From the NCBI RefSeq assembly GCF_916618885.1, contig NZ_CAKAKH010000002.1:124001-188000 (forward strand): DNA of 64,000 bases, in the 5' to 3' direction. Below, piece after piece: positions 51,269 through 60,394 of the stretch (position 1 is the stretch's first letter; each line of letters begins with the position of its first letter). The notes beneath the pieces were generated by a model that did not search any database, had not been told where the DNA came from, and saw only the letters and a program-made list of their open reading frames with translations. The DNA comes from Marinilactibacillus sp. Marseille-P9653. GTDB taxonomy: Bacteria > Bacillota > Bacilli > Lactobacillales > Carnobacteriaceae_A. The position numbers and the translations under genes were made by a program.

Positions 51269-51706
51269 TTATAGATTCAGATATGCCTTAACATCTTTGA
51301 TATAATGGCGATTGATCACTAGCTTTTCATGATTTTTCAGGTGTGCTTCTAAGCGGTAATTAGGCAATGGACGAACACTTTCTAGATGATCCATATTCAG
51401 TAAAACACTTTTACTGATGCGTACAAACGATGTTTCTTGTAGTCGTTTTTCTAACTGGTATAGCTTTTCTTTGTTTTCAAGCACCTTTGATTCAGTATAA
51501 AGAAATGTTTTATTCTCCACTGTCTCCAAGTAATAAATATCGTTACTCTCTACTACATATTCGTGATCATCCATCACACCTTTTAGTTGCAAATCACTTT
51601 CTTCTATGACATCTATAATTTTCTGGACGCGTTTATCAAAGACGCCATATGTAATATTCACGAGTGTTTCTTTCAAGCTTTTATCTTCGACTAACTTCAG
51701 CTTCAT
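51269..51706 (-). CDS. LytTR DNA-binding regulator without receiver domain
   Basis: A 145-residue protein: a short N-terminal part and a LytTR domain (about 45-145, 'DIYYLETVENKTFLYTESKVLENKEKLYQLEKRLQETSFVRISKSVLLNMDHLESVRPLPNYR'). Regulators of this type lack a phosphorylation domain and are held by their DUF3021 membrane partner, encoded next. AGAGGGAAG precedes ATG 51706. Targets probably include its own promoter. Confidence 0.87.
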   Translation of the reverse strand: MKLKLVEDKSLKETLVNITYGVFDKRVQKIIDVIEESDLQLKGVMDDHEYVVESNDIYYLETVENKTFLYTESKVLENKEKLYQLEKRLQETSFVRISKSVLLNMDHLESVRPLPNYRLEAHLKNHEKLVINRHYIKDVKAYLNL

Positions 51707-51733
51707 AACAACTTCCCTCTTTTCTATAATTTC

Positions 51734-51762
51734 AGTCTACCTAGCCCGAGAGTCTATTTCAA
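51734..51762 (-). promoter_or_regulatory. Promoter of the LytTR-DUF3021 operon
   Basis: On the minus strand, TTGAAA (51757-51762), a 17-bp spacer and TAGACT (51734-51739). The sequence carries CCTA and TAGG half-sites near the -35 and in the spacer that might be operator elements. Confidence 0.5.
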
Positions 51763-51811
51763 TCGAATTTAGGCGAGCTGCATAAAACTACATTTAAGTT
51801 ACATTGTTAAC

Positions 51812-51856
51812 AAAAAAGAGCCTACTATAGATTAATCTATAGCGACTCTTTGATAA
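51812..51856 (-). terminator. Terminator of the 204-residue membrane protein gene
   Basis: On the minus strand, stem AAAGAG.CGCTATAGAT / ATCTATAG...CTCTTT with a T6 run. Confidence 0.65.
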
Positions 51857-51876
51857 AAAATATATACCAGATTAAA

Positions 51877-52491
51877 CTATCGTCCTCTTTTGATCATAAA
51901 TATTCCCATTCCTAAAATAACTAGCCCAATGATATATCCTGAAATGCCTATATAGAGGGATATGCGGTAATCAGCATTCGTAAACGATACTAATGTCAGT
52001 TGGGTCAAATGTATGGAAATCAGTGATGAAGTCATATTAATGAACTTTAGTGCCTCTGCCAGTATGTCGCGCTCCATTCTAGCGGTCACGATTCCGGAAA
52101 AGGAGATAATCAACTCGAATACTGTAAACAGTGCAACTAAAATCCCTACAAATTTGGGATAAACAATCATATTGTAATTCGGATGAAACAGCCGCACACA
52201 ATAAATGGTAAAAATGAAGCTGATTGCAATAATAGAATAGCCGATAATTTGATACACTTTCTCTGCATCTAAAGACTGCTGACTTTCGTCTTTATGGGTA
52301 TTGAAAACTAAAAATTTAGCTCTAACGATCATAATGTTATAAAAAGAATGGATAAAAAGAAAGACAGAGAAGCTGACAACACTAGTCAGTATCTTAACAA
52401 TAGCAAATACAGTATGCGTTAAAATTGAAAATTTCACCCATTTAAATGGGTTACCTCTTTCAAGAATGAAGTCCGTACCTCTTTGAATCAT
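51877..52491 (-). CDS. Hypothetical membrane protein, about 204 residues
   Basis: Not recognised. Four hydrophobic helices (about 15-45, 78-98, 108-130, 175-200) and a basic tail 'KRGR'. The frame is open from 52509, but AAAGGAGGG lies inside that extension and points to ATG 52491 ('MIQRGTDFILERGNPFKWVKFS'). Single gene on the minus strand, back-to-back with the S-box-controlled gene. No known motif. Confidence 0.65.
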   Translation of the reverse strand: MIQRGTDFILERGNPFKWVKFSILTHTVFAIVKILTSVVSFSVFLFIHSFYNIMIVRAKFLVFNTHKDESQQSLDAEKVYQIIGYSIIAISFIFTIYCVRLFHPNYNMIVYPKFVGILVALFTVFELIISFSGIVTARMERDILAEALKFINMTSSLISIHLTQLTLVSFTNADYRISLYIGISGYIIGLVILGMGIFMIKRGR

Positions 52492-52632
52492 CTTATCCCT
52501 CCTTTTCAATAAATAACCACCAGTAGAAAAGCACCTTTTACTAGCATATCATAAATATTTGTCAATTTAGAATAAAATTCAACAATTAAACAGATACAGA
52601 TTTATAACGAAGTAGTGACTCTTGAGTTTTTG

Positions 52633-52641
52633 TGCTATACT
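52633..52641 (+). promoter_or_regulatory. Extended -10 promoter candidate for the S-box transcript
   Basis: TGTGCTATACT has the TGn extension before TATACT (52636-52641). The -35 at the expected place is weak. It lies about 25 bases before the riboswitch. Confidence 0.4.
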
Positions 52642-52664
52642 TTTCCTACAATAGAATAGCATCG

Positions 52665-52763
52665 CTTATTAAGAGCAAGTGGAGGGAATTGGCCCGATGA
52701 AGCTTCAGCAACCGACCTTAAGGCACGGTGCTAAATCCAACAAGTGTACACTTGGAAAATAAG
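52665..52763 (+). ncRNA. SAM-I (S-box) riboswitch aptamer
   Basis: The S-box core is unmistakable: GGAGGGA (52681-52687), GGCCCGATGAAGC, CAGCAACC and AAGGCACGGTGCTAAATCC. P1 closes by pairing CTTATT (52665-52670) with AATAAG (52758-52763). A terminator follows at 52775-52818. When S-adenosylmethionine is bound, the downstream gene should be off. The only gene before the next terminator is a 73-residue protein. Confidence 0.9.
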
Positions 52764-52774
52764 ACCCGTATTCA

Positions 52775-52818
52775 GGCGCACACTTCTCATTAATTAAGTG
52801 ACGCTTTTTTTTATTGCA
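52775..52818 (+). terminator. Expression-platform terminator of the S-box
   Basis: An imperfect stem (GCGCACACTT / AAGTGACGC) followed by T8. Confidence 0.7.
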
Positions 52819-52841
52819 AAATAAAAGGAGATGTTAAGGTA

Positions 52842-53063
52842 ATGGAAGTAACGTTAAAGAAAGTCAGACACTATTTTGAGGACCACAAGAAAGAACTGCT
52901 TGAAAAGCAAGCCTATTGGGAGAAACTCGACCCTCGGCCACACGCAGTCGGTGTTTTTCAGCGAAGAAAGAGATTAGTCTGGTTTGAAGAGGTGCTACCT
53001 AAAGTAGAAAGTGCTCTTGAACTGATAAAAGAACTAGATGATAAAAAACATTTAACAGAGTAA
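52842..53063 (+). CDS. 73-residue protein under S-box control, unknown function
   Basis: Not recognised. A small basic, helix-rich soluble protein with aromatic and Arg clusters ('QAYWEKLDPRPHAVGVFQRRKRLVWFEEVLPKVESALELIKELD'). No signal peptide, membrane helix or cysteine. AAGGAG lies nine bases before ATG 52842. A SAM-I riboswitch with terminator precedes it and a strong terminator follows, so it is the sole gene of this regulon unit. S-box genes normally serve methionine or SAM synthesis, recycling or transport, so a role tied to sulfur metabolism is likely but undefined. Confidence 0.78.
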   Translation: MEVTLKKVRHYFEDHKKELLEKQAYWEKLDPRPHAVGVFQRRKRLVWFEEVLPKVESALELIKELDDKKHLTE

Positions 53064-53067
53064 AACG

Positions 53068-53108
53068 TTAAGAAGCAGGTACGCAAATGTGCGCACCTGC
53101 TTCTTATT
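53068..53108 (+). terminator. Terminator of the S-box transcript
   Basis: Stem AAGAAGCAGGTACGCA / TGCGCACCTGCTTCTT (one mismatch), short loop. It may also serve the convergent gene. Confidence 0.85.
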
Positions 53109-53124
53109 TGATCTTATATGCGCG

Positions 53125-53613
53125 TTATCTCTTGATAAGCAAACACTGCGGTTTGTCATAAGCTTTATCCCAGTGTAAGAAAGCTAGATCCGCTATGGAT
53201 AACCGACTTGCTTTAACGGTTTTTATTTCAGCCTCATCGCGCACATTTAACCAAATATCCCAAACTTCTAACTCGTCATTGTGCTTAAGTTGTTCCTTCA
53301 AATAGTCTAGTAACTGTGCTGCTCTTTTTTCTGTATATTTCCATTCAATACCTGTTAAGAAAAGCTTATTAGAATATTCTTCAGCATAATCACTAGGTGA
53401 TTGATCTCTATACAAAACTAGTTCGTCGAAAGATTCTTCTGTAGGATAATATAAAACAACTTTCTCATTTCTATCAACAGCCTTTCCTTTCAACAGGCTC
53501 TTGTCCACTTTCATCTTCCGCTTGATCATATCGTTAATGGATAAATATTCTTCATAAGGATTCTTTACTTCTGGTAGCGGCTTGTTACTGGCGATAAATT
53601 GATAGGAACTCAT
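53125..53613 (-). CDS. Hypothetical protein, 162 residues
   Basis: A soluble protein I cannot assign, although the start 'MSSYQFIASNKPLPEV' and the end 'LHWDKAYDKPQCLLIKR' look like a conserved Firmicute family. The middle is charged ('TGIEWKYTEKRAAQLLDYLKEQLKHNDELEVWDIWLNVRDEAEI') and mixed alpha/beta. AGGAG precedes ATG 53613. Single gene, divergent from the membrane hydrolase gene. Confidence 0.68.
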   Translation of the reverse strand: MSSYQFIASNKPLPEVKNPYEEYLSINDMIKRKMKVDKSLLKGKAVDRNEKVVLYYPTEESFDELVLYRDQSPSDYAEEYSNKLFLTGIEWKYTEKRAAQLLDYLKEQLKHNDELEVWDIWLNVRDEAEIKTVKASRLSIADLAFLHWDKAYDKPQCLLIKR

Positions 53614-53666
53614 CTGTTTTCTCCTAACTGATTCATTTTCACTACTATATTTTACTCACGTATACT

Positions 53667-53695
53667 TTGCAACTGACCTTTTTATTGCATACAAT
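53667..53695 (+). promoter_or_regulatory. Promoter of the membrane hydrolase gene
   Basis: TTGCAA (53667-53672), a 17-bp spacer and TACAAT (53690-53695), about 65 bases before the preferred start at 53760. Confidence 0.5.
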
Positions 53696-53759
53696 AGAAG
53701 GAGTGGAAAATCTTATTGGTGGCAATGATATAGTCGTCACTAAAACATGGAGTGAGTAT

Positions 53760-54416
53760 ATGAAACCTTTTTTTAAGTCAGTCTTTATTTTGAACATTGT
53801 CTCGTTTTTACTTAGTATTATTTATCTGATCATTCCTATGAACTCTATTCTGGCGAATGGTTATGGGATTCTATTAATTGCGACGCTGATTAGCAATGTC
53901 ATTGCTAGTACGATTGGAAGTCGTTACAAACCTTTGGATATTATCTACCTACTATTATCCAGTATCGGATTTGTTGCTGTAATGCTTTTAAATACAGTTG
54001 CTTCAATATCTCCTACTAATGAATCGTCTAGAAGTTTGGTGTCGATTGGGATGCTTTTTCTGATGATGATTTTAGGAATGATCATCACGAGTAAACCGCA
54101 ACTCTATTCTGTTCGTCCTGTTCACAGGGCCTACTCCCTGAATAATCAGTCCAAAAAGAAAACAAAGAGAGTTTTAAAATGGATTCTAGCTGTAATCATT
54201 GCACTATGCCTACTAGTCGGTACTTTTTTAGCATTCATTATGGTGACAAACAGAGATGTAGGCTTACTACAAGTTGTCCTATCTCAGTATAGCTTGTTTT
54301 ATGGCTTCATCTTTCTTAGTCTGACAGGTTTATTGTTGAAAGTTTTAAGTATCAATATACGTTCAATGCCAGGATGCTTTTATCCTTTTTCGGCTTGTCT
54401 TTATTCGCCTTTTTAA
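53760..54416 (+). CDS. Membrane N-terminal half of an alpha/beta hydrolase (frame-shifted)
   Basis: About 218 residues with six hydrophobic helices; the last few residues after 'NIRSMPG' look out of frame. ATG 53760 has GGAGTG at good spacing; an upstream TTG at 53667 lies inside the promoter. One missing base just before 54374 would join it to the next frame as 'NIRSMPG-MLLSFFGLSLFAFLSLPL', completing a membrane helix and giving one protein of about 560 residues. The two frames now overlap by 43 bases. Confidence 0.65.
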   Translation: MKPFFKSVFILNIVSFLLSIIYLIIPMNSILANGYGILLIATLISNVIASTIGSRYKPLDIIYLLLSSIGFVAVMLLNTVASISPTNESSRSLVSIGMLFLMMILGMIITSKPQLYSVRPVHRAYSLNNQSKKKTKRVLKWILAVIIALCLLVGTFLAFIMVTNRDVGLLQVVLSQYSLFYGFIFLSLTGLLLKVLSINIRSMPGCFYPFSACLYSPF

Positions 54417-55393
54417 GCTTGCCGTTGACGACGATTCAGTCCGTATTACACGAAGCGGAAGAATCTTACTCTGAAGCCTTTGGCGAGCAATGGAAAACGA
54501 TTGGTGAAGATGATCCCTTATTTATGAGCAGCCCAATCTCGATTCCTGACTACTTCTTTGGCACATCCTCAACAGAATATAGTGTGACTGAAAATGTTCT
54601 ATTTTACGAAGGAACAGAAGGGGTCGATGATGGACTAGAATTACGCTTTGATGTCTATACACCTACAACAGATGCTACTCAACTTCCAGGAGAAGGATCT
54701 ACTTTGATACGGATTCACGGTGGTGGTTGGAACACGGGCAGCAACGGATCCGAAAACTATGCCCAAGTGAATAAGCATTTCGCTGCACAGGGTTACGTGG
54801 TATTCGATGTCCAGTATGGTTTGAATGATCAAGACCAATTTGTCGAGTTTTCTACTGTTCCCGACGAAGTTTCTGGTGATTTTTCAATCGATGATATGGT
54901 TCGCCATCTAGGTATCTTTACGACTTTCTTGGCGGATCATCATGAAGAGTACGGAGCGAATATCGATTCTGTATTTGTTTCAGGCGGTTCAGCTGGTGGA
55001 CATTTAGCTAACGCTGTCGCCCTAGGACTAGCTAGTGGCCAGTACACGGATCTGTTAGATGAGCGACTGACGGTTAATGGGATCATCCCTATTTACCCTG
55101 CAAACGGACTAGCTGGATATCAGGAGATCACAGGAGAAGATGCGCTCGTTGATCCTGACTTGCTCGTAACGGAAGATAGCCCACCTGCATTAGTTTATCA
55201 AGGGCAACACGACACAATTGTTGACCCACAAGTATCAGAGAACTTTAGAAATGCTTATTTGGAAAACAACAACTCAGAAATCGCGATCATCCGCACACCC
55301 TACGGAGAACACGCTAGTGACTTGTACTACCCTGGCTTTTACAGTCAAACACTGATCTATTATATGGAACGCTTTATGTATCAGTATAAATAA
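54374..55393 (+). CDS. Alpha/beta hydrolase domain (esterase/lipase type), membrane-anchored
   Basis: A 339-residue frame: one membrane helix (about 1-20), a linker, then an extracytoplasmic hydrolase. The oxyanion motif is HGGGWNTG, the nucleophile lies in 'VSGGSAGGHLAN' (GxSxG), and the acid and base are around 'YQGQHDTIVDP' and 'YGEHASD'. This is the hormone-sensitive-lipase-like (HGGG) group. No ribosome site precedes ATG 54374, which supports the view that it is the C-terminal half of a gene starting at 53760. A terminator follows. Confidence 0.75.
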   Translation: MLLSFFGLSLFAFLSLPLTTIQSVLHEAEESYSEAFGEQWKTIGEDDPLFMSSPISIPDYFFGTSSTEYSVTENVLFYEGTEGVDDGLELRFDVYTPTTDATQLPGEGSTLIRIHGGGWNTGSNGSENYAQVNKHFAAQGYVVFDVQYGLNDQDQFVEFSTVPDEVSGDFSIDDMVRHLGIFTTFLADHHEEYGANIDSVFVSGGSAGGHLANAVALGLASGQYTDLLDERLTVNGIIPIYPANGLAGYQEITGEDALVDPDLLVTEDSPPALVYQGQHDTIVDPQVSENFRNAYLENNNSEIAIIRTPYGEHASDLYYPGFYSQTLIYYMERFMYQYK

Positions 55394-55421
55394 GAGATTT
55401 TCTATTATTGTTATAACTCAA

Positions 55422-55465
55422 TAAAGAAGATGATACTAGTGAGCAATCACTAGCGTCATCTTCTT
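55422..55465 (+). terminator. Terminator of the membrane hydrolase gene
   Basis: Stem AAAGAAGATGA..CTAGTGA / TCACTAG..TCATCTTCTTT with a GCAA loop. Confidence 0.85.
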
Positions 55466-55520
55466 TGTCTTTTTCCACCCAGCACCTATAGACTAATAGG
55501 TAGTCGATAGTGCTCCAGAT

Positions 55521-56089
55521 TTACTGAAACCCAACTAACGTATAGTATTTATTAGGGTCATTCGAATGCGATTGATGCACTTCTATTATACCACTACGCA
55601 CTAAGTTACTTAAAATTCTATGCGTCGGTACAGCGCTTTTGTTAATCAATTTGGCAGCCTAACTGGGCGTTAGAGGTCTGCTATTATAAAGATGGTACAC
55701 AACGATTTCTTCTAGCTCGCCTAAGTTTTGAAAGATTCAGGAGTAACGAGATCACTTACACGTCCAGTTTCTCTATCTCTACGAGCTATTATATTATTGT
55801 TTAATGTCAACTGTACAGCAGTACCATTAGGTTCTTCATACTTTGGTTCTTCCAGAAAGTATTCTTGCATCTCTTAAAAGATACGTCCCACTCCTTCATT
55901 CGATTCCCTAACCCACTTATATTGGGTTAAGGCTGCAGCAAGCTTGGGATTTCTAGAATAACGTTCTTCTTTGATATTTTCTAGGTTTACTGAAGCCGGT
56001 AAAGCACCTGGGCTATAAATTTTCACTCGATCATTAAACATTTTTATTCTGATGTGATCGCCTAAATTATCATATCTTCGATGAACTAC
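55521..56089 (-). pseudogene. Decayed ATP-binding / AlbA_2-type transcriptional regulator (C-terminal part)
   Basis: Translating the minus strand gives protein-like sequence broken by defects. First 'YDNLGDHIRIKMFNDRVKIYSPGALPASVNLENIKEERYSRNPKLAAALTQY', typical of the HATPase_c_4/RecG-related C-terminal region of AlbA_2 regulators. Then a TAA after 'GRIF', a frame change near 'VTPESF', and a TAG inside 'PLTPS-AAKLINKSAVPTHRILSNLVRSGIIEV', a winged-helix end. The N-terminal part is missing; the remnant abuts the stop of hsdR. Clearly non-functional. Confidence 0.75.
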
Positions 56090-56096
56090 TTAATGT

Positions 56097-59000
56097 CTAA
56101 CGTCTCTGCAACGGTAAAATTTCACTCTTCATAACTTCTTCAAAATCAGATCGTACGGATTTCCAGTATTTAAGTTTAGATACTGGTTTTTCTGATTTAT
56201 CTTTATAAGCATAATAATCAGAAGATTCTTTTAGTTCGCTTTCGCCATTTTGCTTGTCTTTTTTCGGACTATAATTCGCCACTACATAGGTTAATTCTGG
56301 CTGAGGGACTTGCCACTTGTTGGAGAAGTTTTGAATGACTTCTTGTTGCTCGTCTAGTATACGATCTTCAAGTACATTAGAGATATTTTGATCACGATAC
56401 TTCTCTGGATCTTGTCGAATACTTCCCCATAGCTCTTTCATAATGTCAGCTAGTTTTGTATTGTTCTTTGCTAAATCATTGATATACCGTTCTACTTCAG
56501 CGGTTGCTTTTGCGTCTTCTTTGGCAAGTAATTCATATTCATCGTTGCCACTTGGTACAAAGGCTTGAATCAACATTAGAATGTATTCGTAATTGATTTC
56601 TTCTGTTTTAACCGACTCTAATTCGTAAGCAATATCAATTTCGATAGGCTCATCATCTTCTCGGTCTACTTTTAATTCCTCTAGTGCATTTACATACTTT
56701 CCATTAAATTCTTCAATTTCTTGATTCATTATTGGAAAAATAGTCCCTAGTTGTTCTACTTCATAGTCGCTATAAACTTGTACAGCAGCAAAGTTTCGAT
56801 CAAGCTTTTGGAAAGCTTTAACAAACTGTTTAAGTTGGGCACGATTTAGTCCATCTACGTCAGAGGGAGTAGCGACAAATTCTTTTAATTCTAAGACTGC
56901 TTCAATAAAGGCTTCTTTCGCTTCTTCCCAACTTGGTGCTAGCACGTCACTTTCTCCACCATTTGAATATAGTATCAATGCTTCCTTTACTCTTTGTTCA
57001 AAAGTCTGTGGCACTTGGAAAGTAACGATTTGACCATATTTTTTTGATTTGTCAAATAAACGATTGGTTCGAGAAAATGCTTGAATCAAATCATGTGGTT
57101 TCATAGGTGCTCGGTCAATAAATAAAGTAGATAATGAAGGTGCATCAAATCCTGTCAGCAATCGATCCACTACAATGACTAAGTCTAATTGCTCCGCACG
57201 TGCTAAATATTTTTCTTTTTTTCTAGCCAATCGGTCATTAACATTTCGATTATAGGCTCGCATTGTTTCGATTGTGTAATTGCTACCGAATTCGTTATTA
57301 TACTCTCTTAGTGCTTCTTTCATTTTATCTTGATTCGTAATCGAAGCTTCTTCATTTTCACTAATTGAATAAGTAATGGCAACCTTCGGAAAGTCCGGAA
57401 GTACACGCTTGGTTTCTTCATCTACTTTAACGGTCGTGTCCCCGGCTTTTACACTTTTAAATAAATCATAATAACGCTGAGCTTGGGCTATAGAAGGTGT
57501 CGTTAAAATGGCATTATAGGTTTGTCCAGATCCTTTTTGAAACCCTAATTTTTTTCGAGATTTATTTATAATAGAATCAACAACTTCTAGCATATGGTTT
57601 TCTTCTTCATAAACGGACTTAGGTAACCAAGCTTCTTTGTCTTCTGAGCCCATGTCGTCTATCACTGATTGATCTTTCCCTGATAAAGCGACGACTGCTT
57701 TATCTAACTCTTCTTCAGAGAATGTAGACTTGTATTCAACTTGGAATCCCAGCACTGCATGGTCATTAATCGCTTCTTTGACCGTATATTCGTGCAGGCG
57801 GTCTCCATAAAGTTGCGCTGTGGTGCTCGGTAAATTACCCACAACTTTCTTAGCATTTTCTTTAAAGATTGGTGTTCCAGTGAACCCGTACCATAAAGAC
57901 TGTACAAAGAATTCTTCTATTTCTTTTTTCTTCGCTGCACTTACAGCACGGTGACACTCATCTACTACAAAAGCGATTTTTGATTGGGTCAATTGTATGT
58001 ATTTTTTCGACCCTTCTTGATGAGCAAACCGTTTCATCACAAAGTTTAGTTTTTGAATCGTTGTGATGATCACCTTTTGATCTTCTGACAACAGCTTTTT
58101 AATCAAGTCTGAAACATTATCTGTTTCGTCAATATCAATGACATCATTTTCAGCATATGAGGTAAAAGAAGCCGTTGTTTGTTGATCTAAATCCACACGG
58201 TCAACAATAAAGATCGTTTTTTGTATGGAAGGAATTTGAAGTAAATTTCTAGCTACTTTATACGACGTCAAGGTCTTACCAGATCCTGTCGTGTGCCAGA
58301 CATATCCAGATTGCTGGTTTCTAGAAGCCTCTTTAACTGATTCAATCGCGTGAATCTGATACGGTCGCAGCAAAATAAGGGCTCTTTTATCATCATCAAT
58401 AACGGTGTATTGCGTCACCATTTTATGGGCCATAGGGATGGATAAAACGGCTTCCGTAAACTCTAAGTAGTTATTAACTGGCTGATTCTCATGATCCACC
58501 CATTTCGTTAAAAACTGTTCATTGAGTTTCGTATCTGGTGCCGCTGCAATATAGCGCGTATCTGTTCCATTTGTCATTACAAACATTTGTAACGTTGAAT
58601 AAATACCGGTAAACTTGCTTTCTTTTAAATACTTTTTGATTTGGCGAAAAGCATCCATATAAGGATGGGCACGATTTTTTAATTCAATATGAATCATCGG
58701 TAAACCATTAATCAAAAGCGTCACATCAAAGCGGCGATTCAAATCTTCTACTGTGCGCTTATCTGACTTGAATTGATTGATTACCTCATAAGAAGACATA
58801 CCTCCAGCAATATCTTGCCGTTTAATGACATTCAGTCGAATCGTTCCCAAAGCAGCATCTTCTCTTTGAACTTGAACCTTTGCAACACCATTTTCTCCCG
58901 CTAACCACTTAGCCGCTGCATAGAAACTTGGGAAATTGAGTTGATTTTGAATCTGACGAAATTCTTGTTCAGTAAGCGGGACATCATTTAAGGTATCTTT

Positions 59001-59147
59001 ATTGTTCACTTCCAGCTTATTCCGAAAATTCGCCCACAAGTCTGCCTCAGTGCGTAAATCTTCTCGATACGTCCATTGCGATTTACCCGTAATCAGTTTC
59101 TGGATTAAATCATTTTCTAGTACTTGTTCAGCTGTAAATTTAGCCAT
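56097..59147 (-). CDS. hsdR: Type I restriction enzyme, HsdR motor/endonuclease subunit
   Basis: A 1016-residue subunit that cleaves foreign DNA after translocation. The nuclease core is at about 140-195 ('[20 protein letters not shown]', D...ExK). The SF2 helicase has Walker A '[14 protein letters not shown]', the DECH box 'FVVDECHRA', motif III 'YGFTGTPIF' and motif VI '[12 protein letters not shown]'. A C-terminal helical domain contacts the methylase. AGAGGTG precedes ATG 59147. Third gene after hsdM and hsdS, 29 bases behind hsdS. It appears intact. Confidence 0.93.
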   Translation of the reverse strand: MAKFTAEQVLENDLIQKLITGKSQWTYREDLRTEADLWANFRNKLEVNNKDTLNDVPLTEQEFRQIQNQLNFPSFYAAAKWLAGENGVAKVQVQREDAALGTIRLNVIKRQDIAGGMSSYEVINQFKSDKRTVEDLNRRFDVTLLINGLPMIHIELKNRAHPYMDAFRQIKKYLKESKFTGIYSTLQMFVMTNGTDTRYIAAAPDTKLNEQFLTKWVDHENQPVNNYLEFTEAVLSIPMAHKMVTQYTVIDDDKRALILLRPYQIHAIESVKEASRNQQSGYVWHTTGSGKTLTSYKVARNLLQIPSIQKTIFIVDRVDLDQQTTASFTSYAENDVIDIDETDNVSDLIKKLLSEDQKVIITTIQKLNFVMKRFAHQEGSKKYIQLTQSKIAFVVDECHRAVSAAKKKEIEEFFVQSLWYGFTGTPIFKENAKKVVGNLPSTTAQLYGDRLHEYTVKEAINDHAVLGFQVEYKSTFSEEELDKAVVALSGKDQSVIDDMGSEDKEAWLPKSVYEEENHMLEVVDSIINKSRKKLGFQKGSGQTYNAILTTPSIAQAQRYYDLFKSVKAGDTTVKVDEETKRVLPDFPKVAITYSISENEEASITNQDKMKEALREYNNEFGSNYTIETMRAYNRNVNDRLARKKEKYLARAEQLDLVIVVDRLLTGFDAPSLSTLFIDRAPMKPHDLIQAFSRTNRLFDKSKKYGQIVTFQVPQTFEQRVKEALILYSNGGESDVLAPSWEEAKEAFIEAVLELKEFVATPSDVDGLNRAQLKQFVKAFQKLDRNFAAVQVYSDYEVEQLGTIFPIMNQEIEEFNGKYVNALEELKVDREDDEPIEIDIAYELESVKTEEINYEYILMLIQAFVPSGNDEYELLAKEDAKATAEVERYINDLAKNNTKLADIMKELWGSIRQDPEKYRDQNISNVLEDRILDEQQEVIQNFSNKWQVPQPELTYVVANYSPKKDKQNGESELKESSDYYAYKDKSEKPVSKLKYWKSVRSDFEEVMKSEILPLQRR

Positions 59148-59176
59148 TATTTCACCTCTTTTCTTTCAAGAAATAG

Positions 59177-60394
59177 TTATACAAACATTTTTTGTAGGAA
59201 TGCTTTTTTAGTTTGTTTCAGGTTTTCTAGTTGTCTCTGATGCATAGTGATAGTATCATCTAATTGTTTGAAGAATAAACCAATTCTCTTTTGTTCTTGA
59301 TATTCTGGTAGTGAAACCTCAAATGATGATAAAGATTCTTTTGTAATGGTCTTTATAGTCCCTCCCGGTGCTTTTTGCTTTTCAATCTCAAATTTTTTCT
59401 GAATTACATAAGCCCAAAAGTGTGCATCTGTTGAATTTTTATAATCTTCAAAAATAAGTAATGTTCTATCAACAAAAGTATCATATTGCGTGATAGCAAC
59501 ACGACCTATACTACCTTGAAGAGTTACTACAACTTTTCCTTTGGGGACAAATACGCTCTTAAGTTGTGCGAGTTTGCTTATTTTTTGTTTAGTGTCATCA
59601 ACTAACGTTAAATGTTTAGTTACATCTACGACTTGAACAAACGGCATCGCTCCATCTCCATCATACCACTCTTTATTTCCGTAAGGTTGAGGAAATGAAC
59701 CACGACGATAAATGGCATAGTCCCCTAATCTACGCTGTTCCCAATCATCAGCAAATCCATCAAAACGAATTTCTGGAACAGTCTCACCATTTTTTGGAAA
59801 CATTTTTTGTAAGAAAGCTTTTTTACTTTTTTTAAAATTTTCTAGCTCACGCTGATGAAGAGCGATAGCGTCGTCTAGTTGATTAAAGAAAGCACCAATT
59901 CTATCTTGTTCTTCGGCAGAAGGAATAAATATAGATGTATTCAAAATATTTTTGTTATAGAGTCTTTTTATGGTACTGCCTTCTAAGCCTTGCCATTTTA
60001 CAATTTTATAAAATTGCTTTAAAAACGAATTCACAAGTCTTTCATCATGTTTTAACCATACTATATTAGAGTCTTGAAAATACTCATCTTTTCCTCTATA
60101 CTCCACAGTTCTTCCAATACTGCCTGATGCAGAAATTAAAATATCTCCCTTTTTCGGATAAGGATATTTTTGTTTATAGTCTTCAAATATTTTTCGAGAT
60201 ATATAAGCATCTGGTTTGCCACCAAAGGTTCCTATTTTATAAAAAGGTATATCTCCTGTATTAAATGTTTGTTCTTTAAATATGCGCTTATTCATTGCAA
60301 CAGATCCTAATTCACCCAACTTACGCTGTTCCCAATCTACAGTGAATCCATTAAAACGAATTTCAGGTATTTTACTACTCACTTTCCTCACCAC
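59177..60394 (-). CDS. hsdS: Type I restriction enzyme, HsdS specificity subunit
   Basis: A 405-residue protein with two target-recognition domains of about 150 residues. Each opens with the same conserved phrase ('PEIRFNGFTVDWEQRKLGELG', 'PEIRFDGFADDWEQRRLGDYA') and is followed by a coiled region ('IALHQRELENFKKSKKAFLQKMF' and 'ITMHQRQLENLKQTKKAFLQKMF'). The two halves define the two parts of a bipartite DNA site. Such repeats allow domain swapping by recombination. It overlaps hsdM by 20 bases. Confidence 0.92.
   Translation of the reverse strand: MVRKVSSKIPEIRFNGFTVDWEQRKLGELGSVAMNKRIFKEQTFNTGDIPFYKIGTFGGKPDAYISRKIFEDYKQKYPYPKKGDILISASGSIGRTVEYRGKDEYFQDSNIVWLKHDERLVNSFLKQFYKIVKWQGLEGSTIKRLYNKNILNTSIFIPSAEEQDRIGAFFNQLDDAIALHQRELENFKKSKKAFLQKMFPKNGETVPEIRFDGFADDWEQRRLGDYAIYRRGSFPQPYGNKEWYDGDGAMPFVQVVDVTKHLTLVDDTKQKISKLAQLKSVFVPKGKVVVTLQGSIGRVAITQYDTFVDRTLLIFEDYKNSTDAHFWAYVIQKKFEIEKQKAPGGTIKTITKESLSSFEVSLPEYQEQKRIGLFFKQLDDTITMHQRQLENLKQTKKAFLQKMFV

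Noticed and set aside
55394-55520. Separate gene between the hydrolase terminator and the pseudogene
   Set aside because: No frame with start and ribosome site; apart from the terminator nothing is recognisable.
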